Shown in pieces: positions 16,780-24,463 of a stretch of DNA of 64,000 nucleotides (within the stretch, counting starts at the first letter, position 1; each line of letters opens with the position of its first letter). The stretch comes from Streptomyces sp. AC555_RSS877 (GTDB taxonomy: Bacteria; Actinomycetota; Actinomycetes; Streptomycetales; Streptomycetaceae): the NCBI RefSeq assembly GCF_019049245.1, contig NZ_JAGMUK010000059.1, forward strand, positions 76,808 through 140,807, in the 5' to 3' direction. A program made the position numbers and the translations under genes. Below the pieces are notes generated by a model. It ran no database searches. It was not told the DNA's origin and saw only the letters and a list, made by a program, of their open reading frames with translations.

Positions 16780-17019
16780 CTCTCGATGACTCTCCTTGAG
16801 CTGCGGGACTGTCGAAGACATTCGATACGTACGTGAGGTTCCCTGGGGTGTGAGGACCCTGGGGACCGCTTCCGGGCCGCGGAGACGGCGCGGCACCCGG
16901 CCATATGCGGAGGCATATGCGGCGGGCGGGTTCGGTACAGCCTATCGAAGGAAGGTTCCGTGGCGACATAGGGCGCACAGGAGGCGCACGATGCGTGTCG
17001 TAAGCCCCCTGTGCACCTT

Positions 17020-17044
17020 CTCTGGGGACAACCCTTTCCCAGAG
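17020..17044 (-). terminator. Small hairpin downstream of thrC
   Basis: CTCTGGG and CCCAGAG form a 7-bp stem with an 11-nt loop starting 14 nt after the thrC stop. It may partly terminate the transcript between thrC and thrB. The stem is short and has no T run, so the call is weak. Confidence 0.35.
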
Positions 17045-17057
17045 GTCGTCGTGCGGG

Positions 17058-18116
17058 TCAGACGAGGCCGAGGCGCTCGGCCGCCGTGGCCGCGTCGACC
17101 GGGACGGTGACCGGCTGCGGGGCACCCGCGACGGCCCAGTCGGGGTCCTTGAGGCCGTTTCCGGTGACGGTGCACACGATCTGCTGTCCCGGGTCGACCT
17201 TGCCCTGCTCGGCGGCCTTCAGCAGACCGGCCACCGACGCGGCGGAGGCGGGCTCGACGAACACACCCTCCTGAGCGGCCAACAGCCGGTAGGCGCGCAG
17301 GATTTCACGGTCCGTCACCTCGTCGATGAAGCCGCCGGACTCGTCCCGTGCCGCCAGGGCGTACTGCCAGGAGGCGGGGTTGCCGATCCGGATGGCGGTG
17401 GCGATGGTCGACGGGTCCTTGACGATCTCGCCGCGCACGATCGGGGCACTGCCGGACGCCTGGAAACCCCACATGCGGGGGGTCCTGGTGGCGATGCCGT
17501 CGGCGGCGTACTCGTTGTAGCCCTTCCAGTACGCCGTGATGTTGCCCGCGTTGCCGACCGGCAGGACGTGGACGTCAGGCGCGTCCCCGAGCATGTCCAC
17601 GATCTCGAACGCGGCCGTCTTCTGGCCCTCGATCCGCACCGGGTTGACCGAATTGACCAAAGACACGGGGTAGTTGTCGCTCAGGGCGCGGGCGAGGGTG
17701 AGGCAGTCGTCGAAGTTGCCGTCCACCTGAAGGATCTTGGCGCCGTGCACGAGCGCCTGCCCCATCTTGCCGAGCGCGATCTTGCCGCGCGGGACGAGGA
17801 CGGCGCAGACCATCCCGGCGCGCACGGCGTACGCGGCGGCGCTCGCGGACGTGTTGCCGGTGGAGGCGCAGATGACCGCCTTCGCGCCCTCCTCCTTGGC
17901 CCGCGTGATCGCCATGGTCATACCGCGGTCCTTGAAGGACCCGGTGGGGTTGGCGCCCTCCACCTTGAGGTGGACCTCGCAGCCGGTGCGCTCGGAGAGC
18001 ACCTGCGCGGGCACGAGGGGCGTGCCGCCCTCGCGGAGCGTCACGACCGGCGTGGTGCCGGACACCGGCAGCCGGTCCCGGTACTCCTCGATGATTCCGC
18101 GCCACTGGTGGGTCAT
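17058..18116 (-). CDS. thrC: Threonine synthase
   Basis: PLP-dependent fold type II enzyme converting O-phosphohomoserine to threonine. The PLP lysine is in NPTGSFKDRGMTMA near residue 60. The phosphate-binding loop PVGNAGN near residue 180 and the ASTGNTSASAAAYA segment are present. 352 residues, the compact actinobacterial form. ATG 18114-18116 lies 6 nt after the hom stop, so the two are one operon. Confidence 0.95.
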   Translation of the reverse strand: MTHQWRGIIEEYRDRLPVSGTTPVVTLREGGTPLVPAQVLSERTGCEVHLKVEGANPTGSFKDRGMTMAITRAKEEGAKAVICASTGNTSASAAAYAVRAGMVCAVLVPRGKIALGKMGQALVHGAKILQVDGNFDDCLTLARALSDNYPVSLVNSVNPVRIEGQKTAAFEIVDMLGDAPDVHVLPVGNAGNITAYWKGYNEYAADGIATRTPRMWGFQASGSAPIVRGEIVKDPSTIATAIRIGNPASWQYALAARDESGGFIDEVTDREILRAYRLLAAQEGVFVEPASAASVAGLLKAAEQGKVDPGQQIVCTVTGNGLKDPDWAVAGAPQPVTVPVDAATAAERLGLV

Positions 18117-18122
18117 TGCTGG

Positions 18123-19412
18123 TTACTCTCCTTCAACCCGCATGATGCTGGCGACACCACGCACGGTGTCGAGCTTGCGCAACGCCTCGACGGTTCCGCC
18201 CAGGGCGGCGTCGGACGCTCGGTGCGTGACGACGACGAGAGAGGCCTCGCCGTCCTTCCCCTGCTGGCGAACCGTATCGATCGAGACACCGTGCTCGGCG
18301 AACACGGTGGCGACCTGGGCGAGAACACCCGGTTTGTCCGCCACGTCGAGACTGATGTGGTACCGCGTGACGACCGCGCCCATGCCCGACACGGGCAGCG
18401 CGGCGTACGAGGACTCGCCGGGGCCGGTGGCGCCGCTCAGCCGGTTGCGGCAGACGGCGACGAGGTCGCCGAGCACGGCGGAGGCGGTGGGAGCGCCGCC
18501 GGCGCCGGGGCCGTAGAACATCAGCTGCCCGGAGGCGTCGGACTCGACGAAGACGGCGTTGTACGCGCCGCGCACGGAGGCGAGCGGGTGGGTCAGCGGA
18601 ATCATCGCGGGGTGCACGCGCGCGGTGACGGACCCGCCGTCCTCCGCCCGCTCGCAGATGGCGAGCAGTTTGATGGTGCAGCCCATCTCGCGCGCCGAGG
18701 CGAAGTCGGCGGCGGTGACCTCGGTCATGCCCTCGCGGTAGACGTCGTCGAGACGCACGCGCGTGTGGAAGGCGATCCCGGCGAGGATGGCGGCCTTGGC
18801 GGCGGCGTCGAAACCTTCGACGTCGGCGGTCGGGTCGGCCTCGGCGTACCCGAGGGCGGTGGCCTCGTCGAGGGCTTCCTGATAGCCCGCGCCCGTGCTG
18901 TCCATCTTGTCGAGGATGAAGTTCGTGGTGCCGTTGACGATCCCGAGCACCCGGTTGACCTTGTCGCCGGCGAGAGACTCGCGCAGCGGCCGGATCAGCG
19001 GGATGGCACCGGCGACGGCGGCCTCGTAGTAGAGGTCCCTGTTGTTCTCCTCCGCCACCGCGTGCAGGGCGGCGCCGTCCTGCGCGAGAAGGGCCTTGTT
19101 CGCGGAGACGACGGAGGCGCCGTGCTCGAAGGCGGTGGTGATGAGCGACCGAGCCGGCTCGATGCCGCCGATGACCTCGACGACCACGTCGATGTCACCA
19201 CGCTTGACGAGGGCGGTGGCGTCGGTGGTGACGAGGGCGGGGTCGATGCCCTCACGGACCCTGGAGGGCCGTCGTACGGCCACACCGGCGAGCTCCACGG
19301 GCGCACCGATCCGCGCGGCGAGGTCGTCGGCGTGCGTCGTCATGATGCGCGCCACCTCTGAGCCGACCACTCCACAGCCCAGCAGCGCCACCTTCAGCGG
19401 ACGCGTACGCAT
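18123..19412 (-). CDS. hom: Homoserine dehydrogenase
   Basis: Reduces aspartate semialdehyde to homoserine, the branch point to threonine, methionine and isoleucine. N-terminal NAD(P) site VALLGCGVVGSEVARIM, catalytic region EAAVAGAIPLIRPLRESLAGD and GTTNFILDKM, then a C-terminal ACT domain (about residues 345-425, SLDVADKPGVLAQVATVF), which in this family gives threonine feedback control. I start at ATG 19410-19412 with GAGG 7 nt upstream; 429 residues. The hom-thrC gap is 6 nt. Confidence 0.95.
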   Translation of the reverse strand: MRTRPLKVALLGCGVVGSEVARIMTTHADDLAARIGAPVELAGVAVRRPSRVREGIDPALVTTDATALVKRGDIDVVVEVIGGIEPARSLITTAFEHGASVVSANKALLAQDGAALHAVAEENNRDLYYEAAVAGAIPLIRPLRESLAGDKVNRVLGIVNGTTNFILDKMDSTGAGYQEALDEATALGYAEADPTADVEGFDAAAKAAILAGIAFHTRVRLDDVYREGMTEVTAADFASAREMGCTIKLLAICERAEDGGSVTARVHPAMIPLTHPLASVRGAYNAVFVESDASGQLMFYGPGAGGAPTASAVLGDLVAVCRNRLSGATGPGESSYAALPVSGMGAVVTRYHISLDVADKPGVLAQVATVFAEHGVSIDTVRQQGKDGEASLVVVTHRASDAALGGTVEALRKLDTVRGVASIMRVEGE

Positions 19413-19451
19413 CATCCGACCTCGTTTCCTCATACCGTCACGGTGGGACCA

Positions 19452-19500
19452 GTCTCACTCACCGGACGGGAGTTTCTATCCCATGTCCGGATCGTGAGAC
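19452..19500 (-). other. Extended hairpin between lysA and hom
   Basis: GTCTCACTCACCGGAC (19452-19467) and GTCCGGATCGTGAGAC (19485-19500) are complementary except for three central positions, and the loop contains a further GGGA/TCCC pairing. It begins about 60 nt after the lysA stop and ends 40 nt before the hom start. It may be the lysA terminator or a structured hom leader. Confidence 0.5.
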
Positions 19501-19563
19501 ATCGATTTCATGTGTACAGGGCGGCAAGACAGGAGATCTTCCACACCCGTTTTTCCGGGGTGC

Positions 19564-20955
19564 TCACCCCACGTCGAGGCGCAGCAGATCCTCCTCCGTC
19601 TCCCGGCGGACGATCACCCGGGACTCGCCGTCGTTGACCGCGACCACCGGCGGGCGCAGCACGTGGTTGTAGTTGCTGGCCATGGACCGGCAGTACGCAC
19701 CCGTCGCCGGTACGGCGATCAGGTCACCCGGTGCCAGGTCGGCCGGCAGGAACGCGTCCTTCACCACGATGTCACCGCTCTCGCAGTGCTTGCCGACGAC
19801 GCGGGCGAGCATCGGCCCGGCGTCGGAGGTGCGGGAGACGAGAGCGACGCTGTACTCGGCGTCGTACAGCGCGGTACGGATGTTGTCGGACATGCCGCCG
19901 TCGACGGAGACGTACGTACGCAACCCGTCGAGGGGCTTGATGGTGCCGACCTCGTAGAGCGTGAAGGCCGTCGGACCGACGATGGCGCGTCCCGGCTCGA
20001 CGGAGATGCGGGGCGTGCGCAGCTTGGCGCCCTCGCACTCACGGGTGACGATCTCGGTCAGCGCCTTGGCGATCTCGTGCGGCTCGCTGGGGTCGTCGTC
20101 GCTGGTGTAGGCGATGCCGAGGCCGCCACCGAGGTCGATCTCGGGCAGCTCGACGCCGTGCTCGTCGCGCACGTCCTTCAGCAGCCCGACGACACGGTGG
20201 GCGGCGACCTCGAACCCGGACATGTCGAAGATCTGGGATCCGATGTGGCTGTGGATGCCGATGAGTTCGAGCCCGTCGAGCCGCAGGGCACGGCGTACGG
20301 CCTCGGCGGCCTGGCCCCCGGCAAGCGGAATGCCGAACTTCTGGTCCTCGTGGGCGGTGGCGATGAACTCGTGGGTGTGGGCCTCGACGCCGACGGTGAT
20401 ACGGATCTGCACCCGTTGCCGCTTGCCCAGCGACTGCGCGATGTGGGCGACGCGGACGATCTCCTGGAACGAGTCGAGGACGATACGTCCGACGCCCGCC
20501 TCGATGGCCCGGTGGATCTCCTCCGTCGACTTGTTGTTGCCGTGGAAGGCGATGCGGTCGGCGGGCATCCCGGCGGAGAGGGCGGTCGCGAGCTCGCCGC
20601 CCGAGCAGACGTCGAGATTGAGCCCTTCCTCGTGCAGCCAGCGGACGATGGCGCGGGAGAGGAACGCCTTGCCGGCGTAGAAGACGTCGGCGTCGGTCCC
20701 GAAGGCGCTGCGCCAGGCACGGGCACGGGCCCGGAAGTCGGTCTCGTCGACGATGTAGGCGGGGGTGCCGTGCTCCTCGGCGAGGGCCTTCACGTCGATG
20801 CCGCCGACGGTGACGACGCCGTCCTGGTCGCGGGTGACGGTCTGCGCCCACACCTTGGGGTCGAGAGTGTTGAGGTCGGCCGGCGGGGCCGAGTAGTGGC
20901 CCTCGGGGAGGACATCGGCGTGACGGGGCCCGGCGGGGTGTGCGGAACGGCTCAT
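19564..20955 (-). CDS. lysA: Diaminopimelate decarboxylase
   Basis: Final step of lysine synthesis, from meso-diaminopimelate. Fold type III PLP enzyme: PLP Lys in VFYAGKAFLSRA near residue 80, CSGGELATAL, HGNNKS, GSQIFD, VEPGRAIVG, and the C-terminal VSVDGGMSDNIR. 463 residues, including an N-terminal extension of about 35 (RSAHPAGPRHADVLPEGHYS) usual in Streptomyces. ATG 20953-20955 begins 18 nt after the ArgRS-like gene, which suggests cotranscription. Confidence 0.95.
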   Translation of the reverse strand: MSRSAHPAGPRHADVLPEGHYSAPPADLNTLDPKVWAQTVTRDQDGVVTVGGIDVKALAEEHGTPAYIVDETDFRARARAWRSAFGTDADVFYAGKAFLSRAIVRWLHEEGLNLDVCSGGELATALSAGMPADRIAFHGNNKSTEEIHRAIEAGVGRIVLDSFQEIVRVAHIAQSLGKRQRVQIRITVGVEAHTHEFIATAHEDQKFGIPLAGGQAAEAVRRALRLDGLELIGIHSHIGSQIFDMSGFEVAAHRVVGLLKDVRDEHGVELPEIDLGGGLGIAYTSDDDPSEPHEIAKALTEIVTRECEGAKLRTPRISVEPGRAIVGPTAFTLYEVGTIKPLDGLRTYVSVDGGMSDNIRTALYDAEYSVALVSRTSDAGPMLARVVGKHCESGDIVVKDAFLPADLAPGDLIAVPATGAYCRSMASNYNHVLRPPVVAVNDGESRVIVRRETEEDLLRLDVG

Positions 20956-20973
20956 GGCGTGTTCGGTGCTTCC

Positions 20974-22071
20974 TCAGAGGTGATCGGGTGCGTCGATACC
21001 GAGCAGGGACAGGCCGCCGGCCAGCACCGTCCCGGCGGCTTCGGCAAGTGCGAGCCGGGCGCGGTGGGCGGCCGAGGGTTTCTCCGCGCCGCGCGGCAGG
21101 ACGACGGGAAGGAAAGGGAGCACGGCATCGGCGACGGCAACGAGGTGCCGGGCCAGGCGGTCCGGGGCACGGTCTGCCGCGGCGTGCGCCAGGACGCGGG
21201 GGTGGTCGCTCAGGACGGCGACGAGTGCGGGCGCCTCGCAGAGAGGGCCGGGCTCGCGGGTGAAGCCCAGGTCGGCGGCGTTACGGCTCAGGGCCCGCGT
21301 GCGGGCGTGGGCGTAACGGACACGGAAGAGGGGGTTGCTCTCACGCTGGACGAGATGGCCGTCGCCGATGCGGGGCCGGTCGTGTGCGGCGGGATGCAGC
21401 AGAGCCCAACGGGCGGCGTCCCGGCCGAGGGGGAGGGGGTCGGCGGGGGCGGGGAGGGGGCGTACGTCGGCGGCGGCGCCGGTGTCGGCGTCGAGAGAGG
21501 CAGGCGCGCCGGGCTCGCCGGGCCTGCCGGTCGTACGGGGTTCGCCGTGAGCGTCAACCCGCACACCGAGGATCTCCACCCAGGCGGGCTCGGGACGGGC
21601 CTCGCAGCTGGTGCGCACGAGCGCCCCCTGGGAGCGCAGCAGCCGGGCGACGACATCCATGACCACGACGGCACGGACCTCATGAGGGGCATGCAGCTGA
21701 ACGACGTCTCCGGCGTGCCCGTCGGCGTATCCGTACCTCTGTCCGCGCCGGAAGATCTCCTCGACGAGCGCGACGGACGACGTGCTCCGCAGACTGATGT
21801 TGAGAAACCCGGGCCCGGTGACGACGACGTCGGCGACCTCTGCCATATCGGGGGCGAGCAGGTACGACCGGAGGATCTCGGCGACGCGCAGCGGCGGCTG
21901 CCCTGCCGGGCGGGCGAGCTGAAGAGCGATGTTGGTGGCGTAGTCCCCGCAACCACCGGGACCAGGCGCACTCACCACGGCCCGCCCCGGCACGGTCACG
22001 CTCAGCTCCCCCTCATCGACAGCACGACGCACCGCGCACAGCACGGTACGAGAGAGCTCGACGGGGGTCAC
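20974..22071 (-). CDS. ArgRS-like protein with N-terminal and DALR domains but no catalytic core
   Basis: The N-terminal ~110 residues resemble the ArgRS tRNA-D-loop domain (GDYATNIALQLA, FLNISL), and the last ~140 resemble the DALR anticodon-binding domain (SNPLFRVRYAHARTRALSRNA ending in helices with LLGIDAPDHL). The central Rossmann catalytic domain with HIGH/KMSK is absent: 365 residues against about 590 in ArgRS. It cannot charge tRNA by the usual chemistry; tRNA binding is inferred. Start is GTG 22069-22071, with TACGCT 6 nt upstream and no Shine-Dalgarno sequence, so a leaderless mRNA is likely. lysA follows after 18 nt. Confidence 0.75.
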   Translation of the reverse strand: MTPVELSRTVLCAVRRAVDEGELSVTVPGRAVVSAPGPGGCGDYATNIALQLARPAGQPPLRVAEILRSYLLAPDMAEVADVVVTGPGFLNISLRSTSSVALVEEIFRRGQRYGYADGHAGDVVQLHAPHEVRAVVVMDVVARLLRSQGALVRTSCEARPEPAWVEILGVRVDAHGEPRTTGRPGEPGAPASLDADTGAAADVRPLPAPADPLPLGRDAARWALLHPAAHDRPRIGDGHLVQRESNPLFRVRYAHARTRALSRNAADLGFTREPGPLCEAPALVAVLSDHPRVLAHAAADRAPDRLARHLVAVADAVLPFLPVVLPRGAEKPSAAHRARLALAEAAGTVLAGGLSLLGIDAPDHL

Positions 22072-22077
22072 GGGACA

Positions 22078-22083
22078 AGCGTA
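22078..22083 (-). promoter_or_regulatory. Leaderless -10 box for the ArgRS-like/lysA transcript
   Basis: The minus strand reads TACGCT-TGTCCC-GTG: a TANNNT -10 hexamer exactly 6 nt before the start codon. Transcription would then begin at or near the GTG. No Shine-Dalgarno sequence is visible. Confidence 0.5.
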
Positions 22084-22219
22084 GGGGAGGAGGGGGGTGG
22101 GTAGGCGAGTCGGTTTGTGCGGGGTCCGGGATGTGGACGGGGTGGGATCGGGGCTGGGCGTGGCCGGGAGAGGTCGCGGGGGTGGGCGTGGGCGGGTAAG
22201 TGAGGTCGGGCAGGTGAGG

Positions 22220-22687
22220 TCAGCCGCCGCTTCGGCCGGCCCGCTCGGCCTCTCCGCCGCCGAGGACACTCCCGAACGCCGTCCCCTCAGCTCCCCCGGA
22301 CTGCCCGCTCTGCTTCCGCCCGACCAAATGCCGGACGATCCGCACGAGTTCGGCAGGCTCGAAAGGCTTGGCGAGGAACGCGTCGATGCCGACATCCAGC
22401 CCGGCCTCGACCTCGTACTGCGTACAGGCGCTGATGATGGCGAGGGGGAGATCGCTGGTGCGCGGGTCGTCCCGCAGCCGCGCGGCCGTCCGGAGCCCGT
22501 CCAACCGGGGCATGACGACATCGAGGGTGACCACATCAGGGCGCACCTGATGAATGACATCCAGACACTCGGCACCATCGGCCGCGGTCACGACCTCGAG
22601 GCCCTCCAGCTCGAGATTGACCCTGATCAGCTGCCGGATGACCTTGTTGTCGTCCACAACAAGCACCCGGCCCGACGCGCCTGGCAC
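22220..22687 (-). CDS. Single-domain response regulator (CheY-like)
   Basis: A receiver domain occupies residues 8-125: acidic pocket D12-D13, phospho-acceptor Asp56 in VTLDVVMPRLDG, Ser86 in IISA, and Lys107 in AKPFEP. A Gly/Ser-rich tail of about 30 residues follows, with no DNA-binding domain. I start at GTG 22685-22687 (VPGASGRVLVVDDN), giving 155 residues, since TACTCT lies 6 nt upstream and there is no Shine-Dalgarno sequence; the longer frame to 22837 is unlikely. No kinase gene is nearby. Confidence 0.85.
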   Translation of the reverse strand: MPGASGRVLVVDDNKVIRQLIRVNLELEGLEVVTAADGAECLDVIHQVRPDVVTLDVVMPRLDGLRTAARLRDDPRTSDLPLAIISACTQYEVEAGLDVGIDAFLAKPFEPAELVRIVRHLVGRKQSGQSGGAEGTAFGSVLGGGEAERAGRSGG

Positions 22688-22693
22688 AACTCG

Positions 22694-22699
22694 AGAGTA
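22694..22699 (-). promoter_or_regulatory. Leaderless -10 box for the response regulator
   Basis: The minus strand reads TACTCT-CGAGTT-GTG. A TANNNT hexamer ends 6 nt before the chosen GTG and no ribosome site precedes it, which supports a leaderless transcript and fixes the start. Confidence 0.5.
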
Positions 22700-22890
22700 G
22701 GTCGGGACCGGCCACCGCGTCCGGGTTTTCCCCACTTCCACCCCGTGCGGGCGACCCTGCCCTTCCCTGCAACGACCGGACCACCCCGCAAGCCCCTGCC
22801 CGACCTCCCCTGACCCCGCAAAACCGTTCATGAACACCCCGACAGAGCTGGTAGGGTTCTACCCGTCGCAGCGAACACCGCAGCCGACAC

Positions 22891-22962
22891 GCCCCCGTAG
22901 CTCAGGGGATAGAGCAACGGCCTCCGGAGCCGTGTGCGCAGGTTCGAATCCTGCCGGGGGCA
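22891..22962 (+). tRNA. tRNA-Arg (anticodon CCG)
   Basis: Cloverleaf read directly: acceptor GCCCCCG with CGGGGGC, D arm GCTC...GAGC, anticodon stem ACGGC/GCCGT around CTCCGGA (anticodon CCG), short variable loop, T stem GCAGG/CCTGC around TTCGAAT, discriminator A. The 3' CCA is not encoded. It decodes CGG. A TAGGGT -10-like box lies at 22852-22857. tRNA-Arg genes are common integration sites, and integrase/transposase remains lie downstream. Confidence 0.95.
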
Positions 22963-22980
22963 CCTTGCACGAGGTGCCCA

Positions 22981-23020
22981 AAGACCCCGACACCAGCGGA
23001 AACGCTGAGGCCGGGGTCTT
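22981..23020 (+). terminator. Terminator after tRNA-Arg
   Basis: AAGACCCCG (22981-22989) pairs with CGGGGTCTT (23012-23020). Inside it CAGCG-GAAA-CGCTG forms a second stem capped by a GNRA tetraloop. It lies 18 nt past the tRNA, and the descending arm ends in TCTT. Confidence 0.75.
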
Positions 23021-23127
23021 CGCGTATGTGCAGCCGTATGCAGTCCTGAGCGGCCCTATGACGGAGTCTGTGGACTATTCGTGGACAGGATCTTGGGCCA
23101 TCCGCCCTGGTCAGACCTAACAGAAAC

Positions 23128-23156
23128 GAAGGCCCCCGGACGAATCCAGGGGCTTC
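23128..23156 (-). terminator. Hairpin downstream of the GYD gene
   Basis: GAAGGCCCCCGGA and TCCAGGGGCTTC pair imperfectly with a 4-nt loop, about 60 nt after the GYD-domain stop. It is probably the terminator of that gene. Confidence 0.5.
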
Positions 23157-23216
23157 GGAGCGCCCGCCCTCGCGGGTCACTCGTACTCGTGAGACGGGTC
23201 CTCGATCTGGAAGGCC

Positions 23217-23513
23217 TCAGCCAGTGGCTTTGGCGATGATGTGGTCCATCTCCTCCCGCCCGAAGGCCCGCAGGGTGGTGGAACGGACGTTGCCCAACCC
23301 GGCGACCTGGAGGAGCACCGCAGTGGCGGTCTCATCGTCGGGCGCCTCTACGACGGCCACGATGTCGTACGGACCGACGGTCCAGTAGAGGTTCAGGACC
23401 TTCACCCCCAGCTTCTGTGCCGCAGCCGCGAAGGCCTCGGCGCGCTGCGGGGTGTCCTTGTAGCCCCGGACCCCCTGATCGGTCCAGTTCAGCAACGAGA
23501 CATACGTCGGCAT
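23217..23513 (-). CDS. GYD-domain protein
   Basis: 98 residues beginning MPTYVSLLNWTDQG, with the GYD-family pattern: KDTPQRAEAF, VLNLYWTVGPYDIVAVVEAPDDETA, and a C-terminal GREEMDHIIAKA. These small ferredoxin-fold proteins have no established function. ATG 23511-23513 follows GGGGTGAAAGACC, an acceptable ribosome site. Its codon usage looks like that of the core genome. It lies between the tRNA-Arg and an integrase remnant, so it may be island cargo or a resident gene displaced by insertions. Confidence 0.85.
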   Translation of the reverse strand: MPTYVSLLNWTDQGVRGYKDTPQRAEAFAAAAQKLGVKVLNLYWTVGPYDIVAVVEAPDDETATAVLLQVAGLGNVRSTTLRAFGREEMDHIIAKATG

Positions 23514-23678
23514 GGTCTTTCACCCCTATGAAGAAGAAACAACACATCGTCGATCAATGCTGAGCACCATCACGCGAAATGCGCATTTACAGGCAGGCCG
23601 GACGAGTGAGACGTGCGATGAGCGATGGAACTCGTCAAGGGCAGATCCAGGGGCCTCGGGACATGCGCAGTGGGCGTG
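23514..23678. other. AT-richer gap with a 12-bp palindrome
   Basis: No gene is seen here. The base composition drops (for example AAGAAGAAACAACACATCG), unusual for this chromosome. AAATGCGCATTT at 23577-23588 is a perfect 12-bp palindrome 64-75 nt upstream of the GYD start. Confidence 0.4.
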
Positions 23679-23810
23679 TCATTCGTACTCACGTAACAGA
23701 TCCTCGATACGGCGACTGGCGACCTCCTGGCGGCCGTCGAGGCACTTGGCGTAGCGGCTCAGCAGGACCTCGACGCTGTTGCCCTCGACACCGCTCCGCC
23801 GCAGGTCAGC
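23679..23810 (-). pseudogene. C-terminal scrap of a tyrosine integrase
   Basis: The last ~42 codons before the stop at 23679 read GVEGNSVEVLLSRYAKCLDG and then RQEVASRRIEDLLREYE. This is the ending I associate with actinobacterial phage/AICE tyrosine recombinases; the Tyr of SRYAK would be the catalytic tyrosine, and Asn replaces the usual His of the LGH motif. The rest of the catalytic domain is missing, and the upstream sequence belongs to a transposase. Its 3' end points toward the tRNA-Arg, as expected for an integrase beside its attachment site. Confidence 0.55.
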
Positions 23811-24374
23811 CCCGGGGCAGGCCCCAGATGCCCTTAGCTTCCCAAGCTGCGGGCGTAGAAGAGTTGACCGCCGGTCTGTCGTCGCGGTTCGGCCAGCGCG
23901 TCTTGCTCTGGTCCACGGCATGCAACGTGGCCGATGCCCGTACGGTGCAGCCCCGACCTTCGCCCCTGGAGTCGGGCCGGCTGTACCGGTGTATTGGCGC
24001 TGGACGCCGACCGTGCCAGTGCCCTTCTTCACATCGCCGGTCTCGTCGACGACCAGCACCGCCCGGTCGTCGTGCAGGTGCTCCACCACGTAGCCGCACA
24101 CGTCGTCGCGGACCTGATCGGCATTCCACTTGGCCTTGCCCAACAGGTGCTGCATGCCGTCCGGAGTGGTCTCGCCAGCCCACTCGGCGATGGTCCAGCA
24201 GTTCTTGCGCGGCAGGTCGGCCAATAGACCGAGCACCAACCGCGCCGCCCTGCGCCGGGGTTCGACCCGGGCGAAGCGCCCCGCGATCCGGCCCAACAGG
24301 CCCTCGAACGCGTCCCGCCAACGGGCGGGTTCTATGCTGTGACCTGCGGCCACCGTCTCTTCGTCAGTCCACAC
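23811..24374 (-). pseudogene. Broken IS701-like transposase (N-terminal part)
   Basis: From 24374 leftward the frame reads PARWRDAFEGLLGRIAGRFARVEPRRRA, LADLPRKNCWTIAEWAGE and TTPDGMQHLLGKAKWNADQV, then VLVVDETGDVKKGTGTVGVQRQYTGTAG. This is the helix-turn-helix and first DDE aspartate region of IS701/IS4-type transposases. Directly after YTGTAG the homology stops. Only about 175 of some 400 residues are recognisable and the frame runs into the integrase tail. No terminal inverted repeats were found by eye. Confidence 0.7.
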
Positions 24375-24463
24375 AACTCACGATGATCAACGGTGGCGAC
24401 ACCCGTCTCCACAACGCGTCAGGGTCGCGCAGTTCCGCCTGCCGTCCTGAGTCAGGAGGACAT

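Noticed and set aside
19413..19563. T-box or amino-acid riboswitch before hom
   Set aside because: The hairpin there has no T-box sequence, specifier loop or known lysine riboswitch elements.
19510..22104. 864-codon open frame on the plus strand
   Set aside because: Antisense to lysA and the ArgRS-like gene; a frame shadow caused by high third-position GC.
23811..24374. Intact insertion sequence
   Set aside because: Only the N-terminal part of the transposase is recognisable and no terminal inverted repeats or target duplication were seen.
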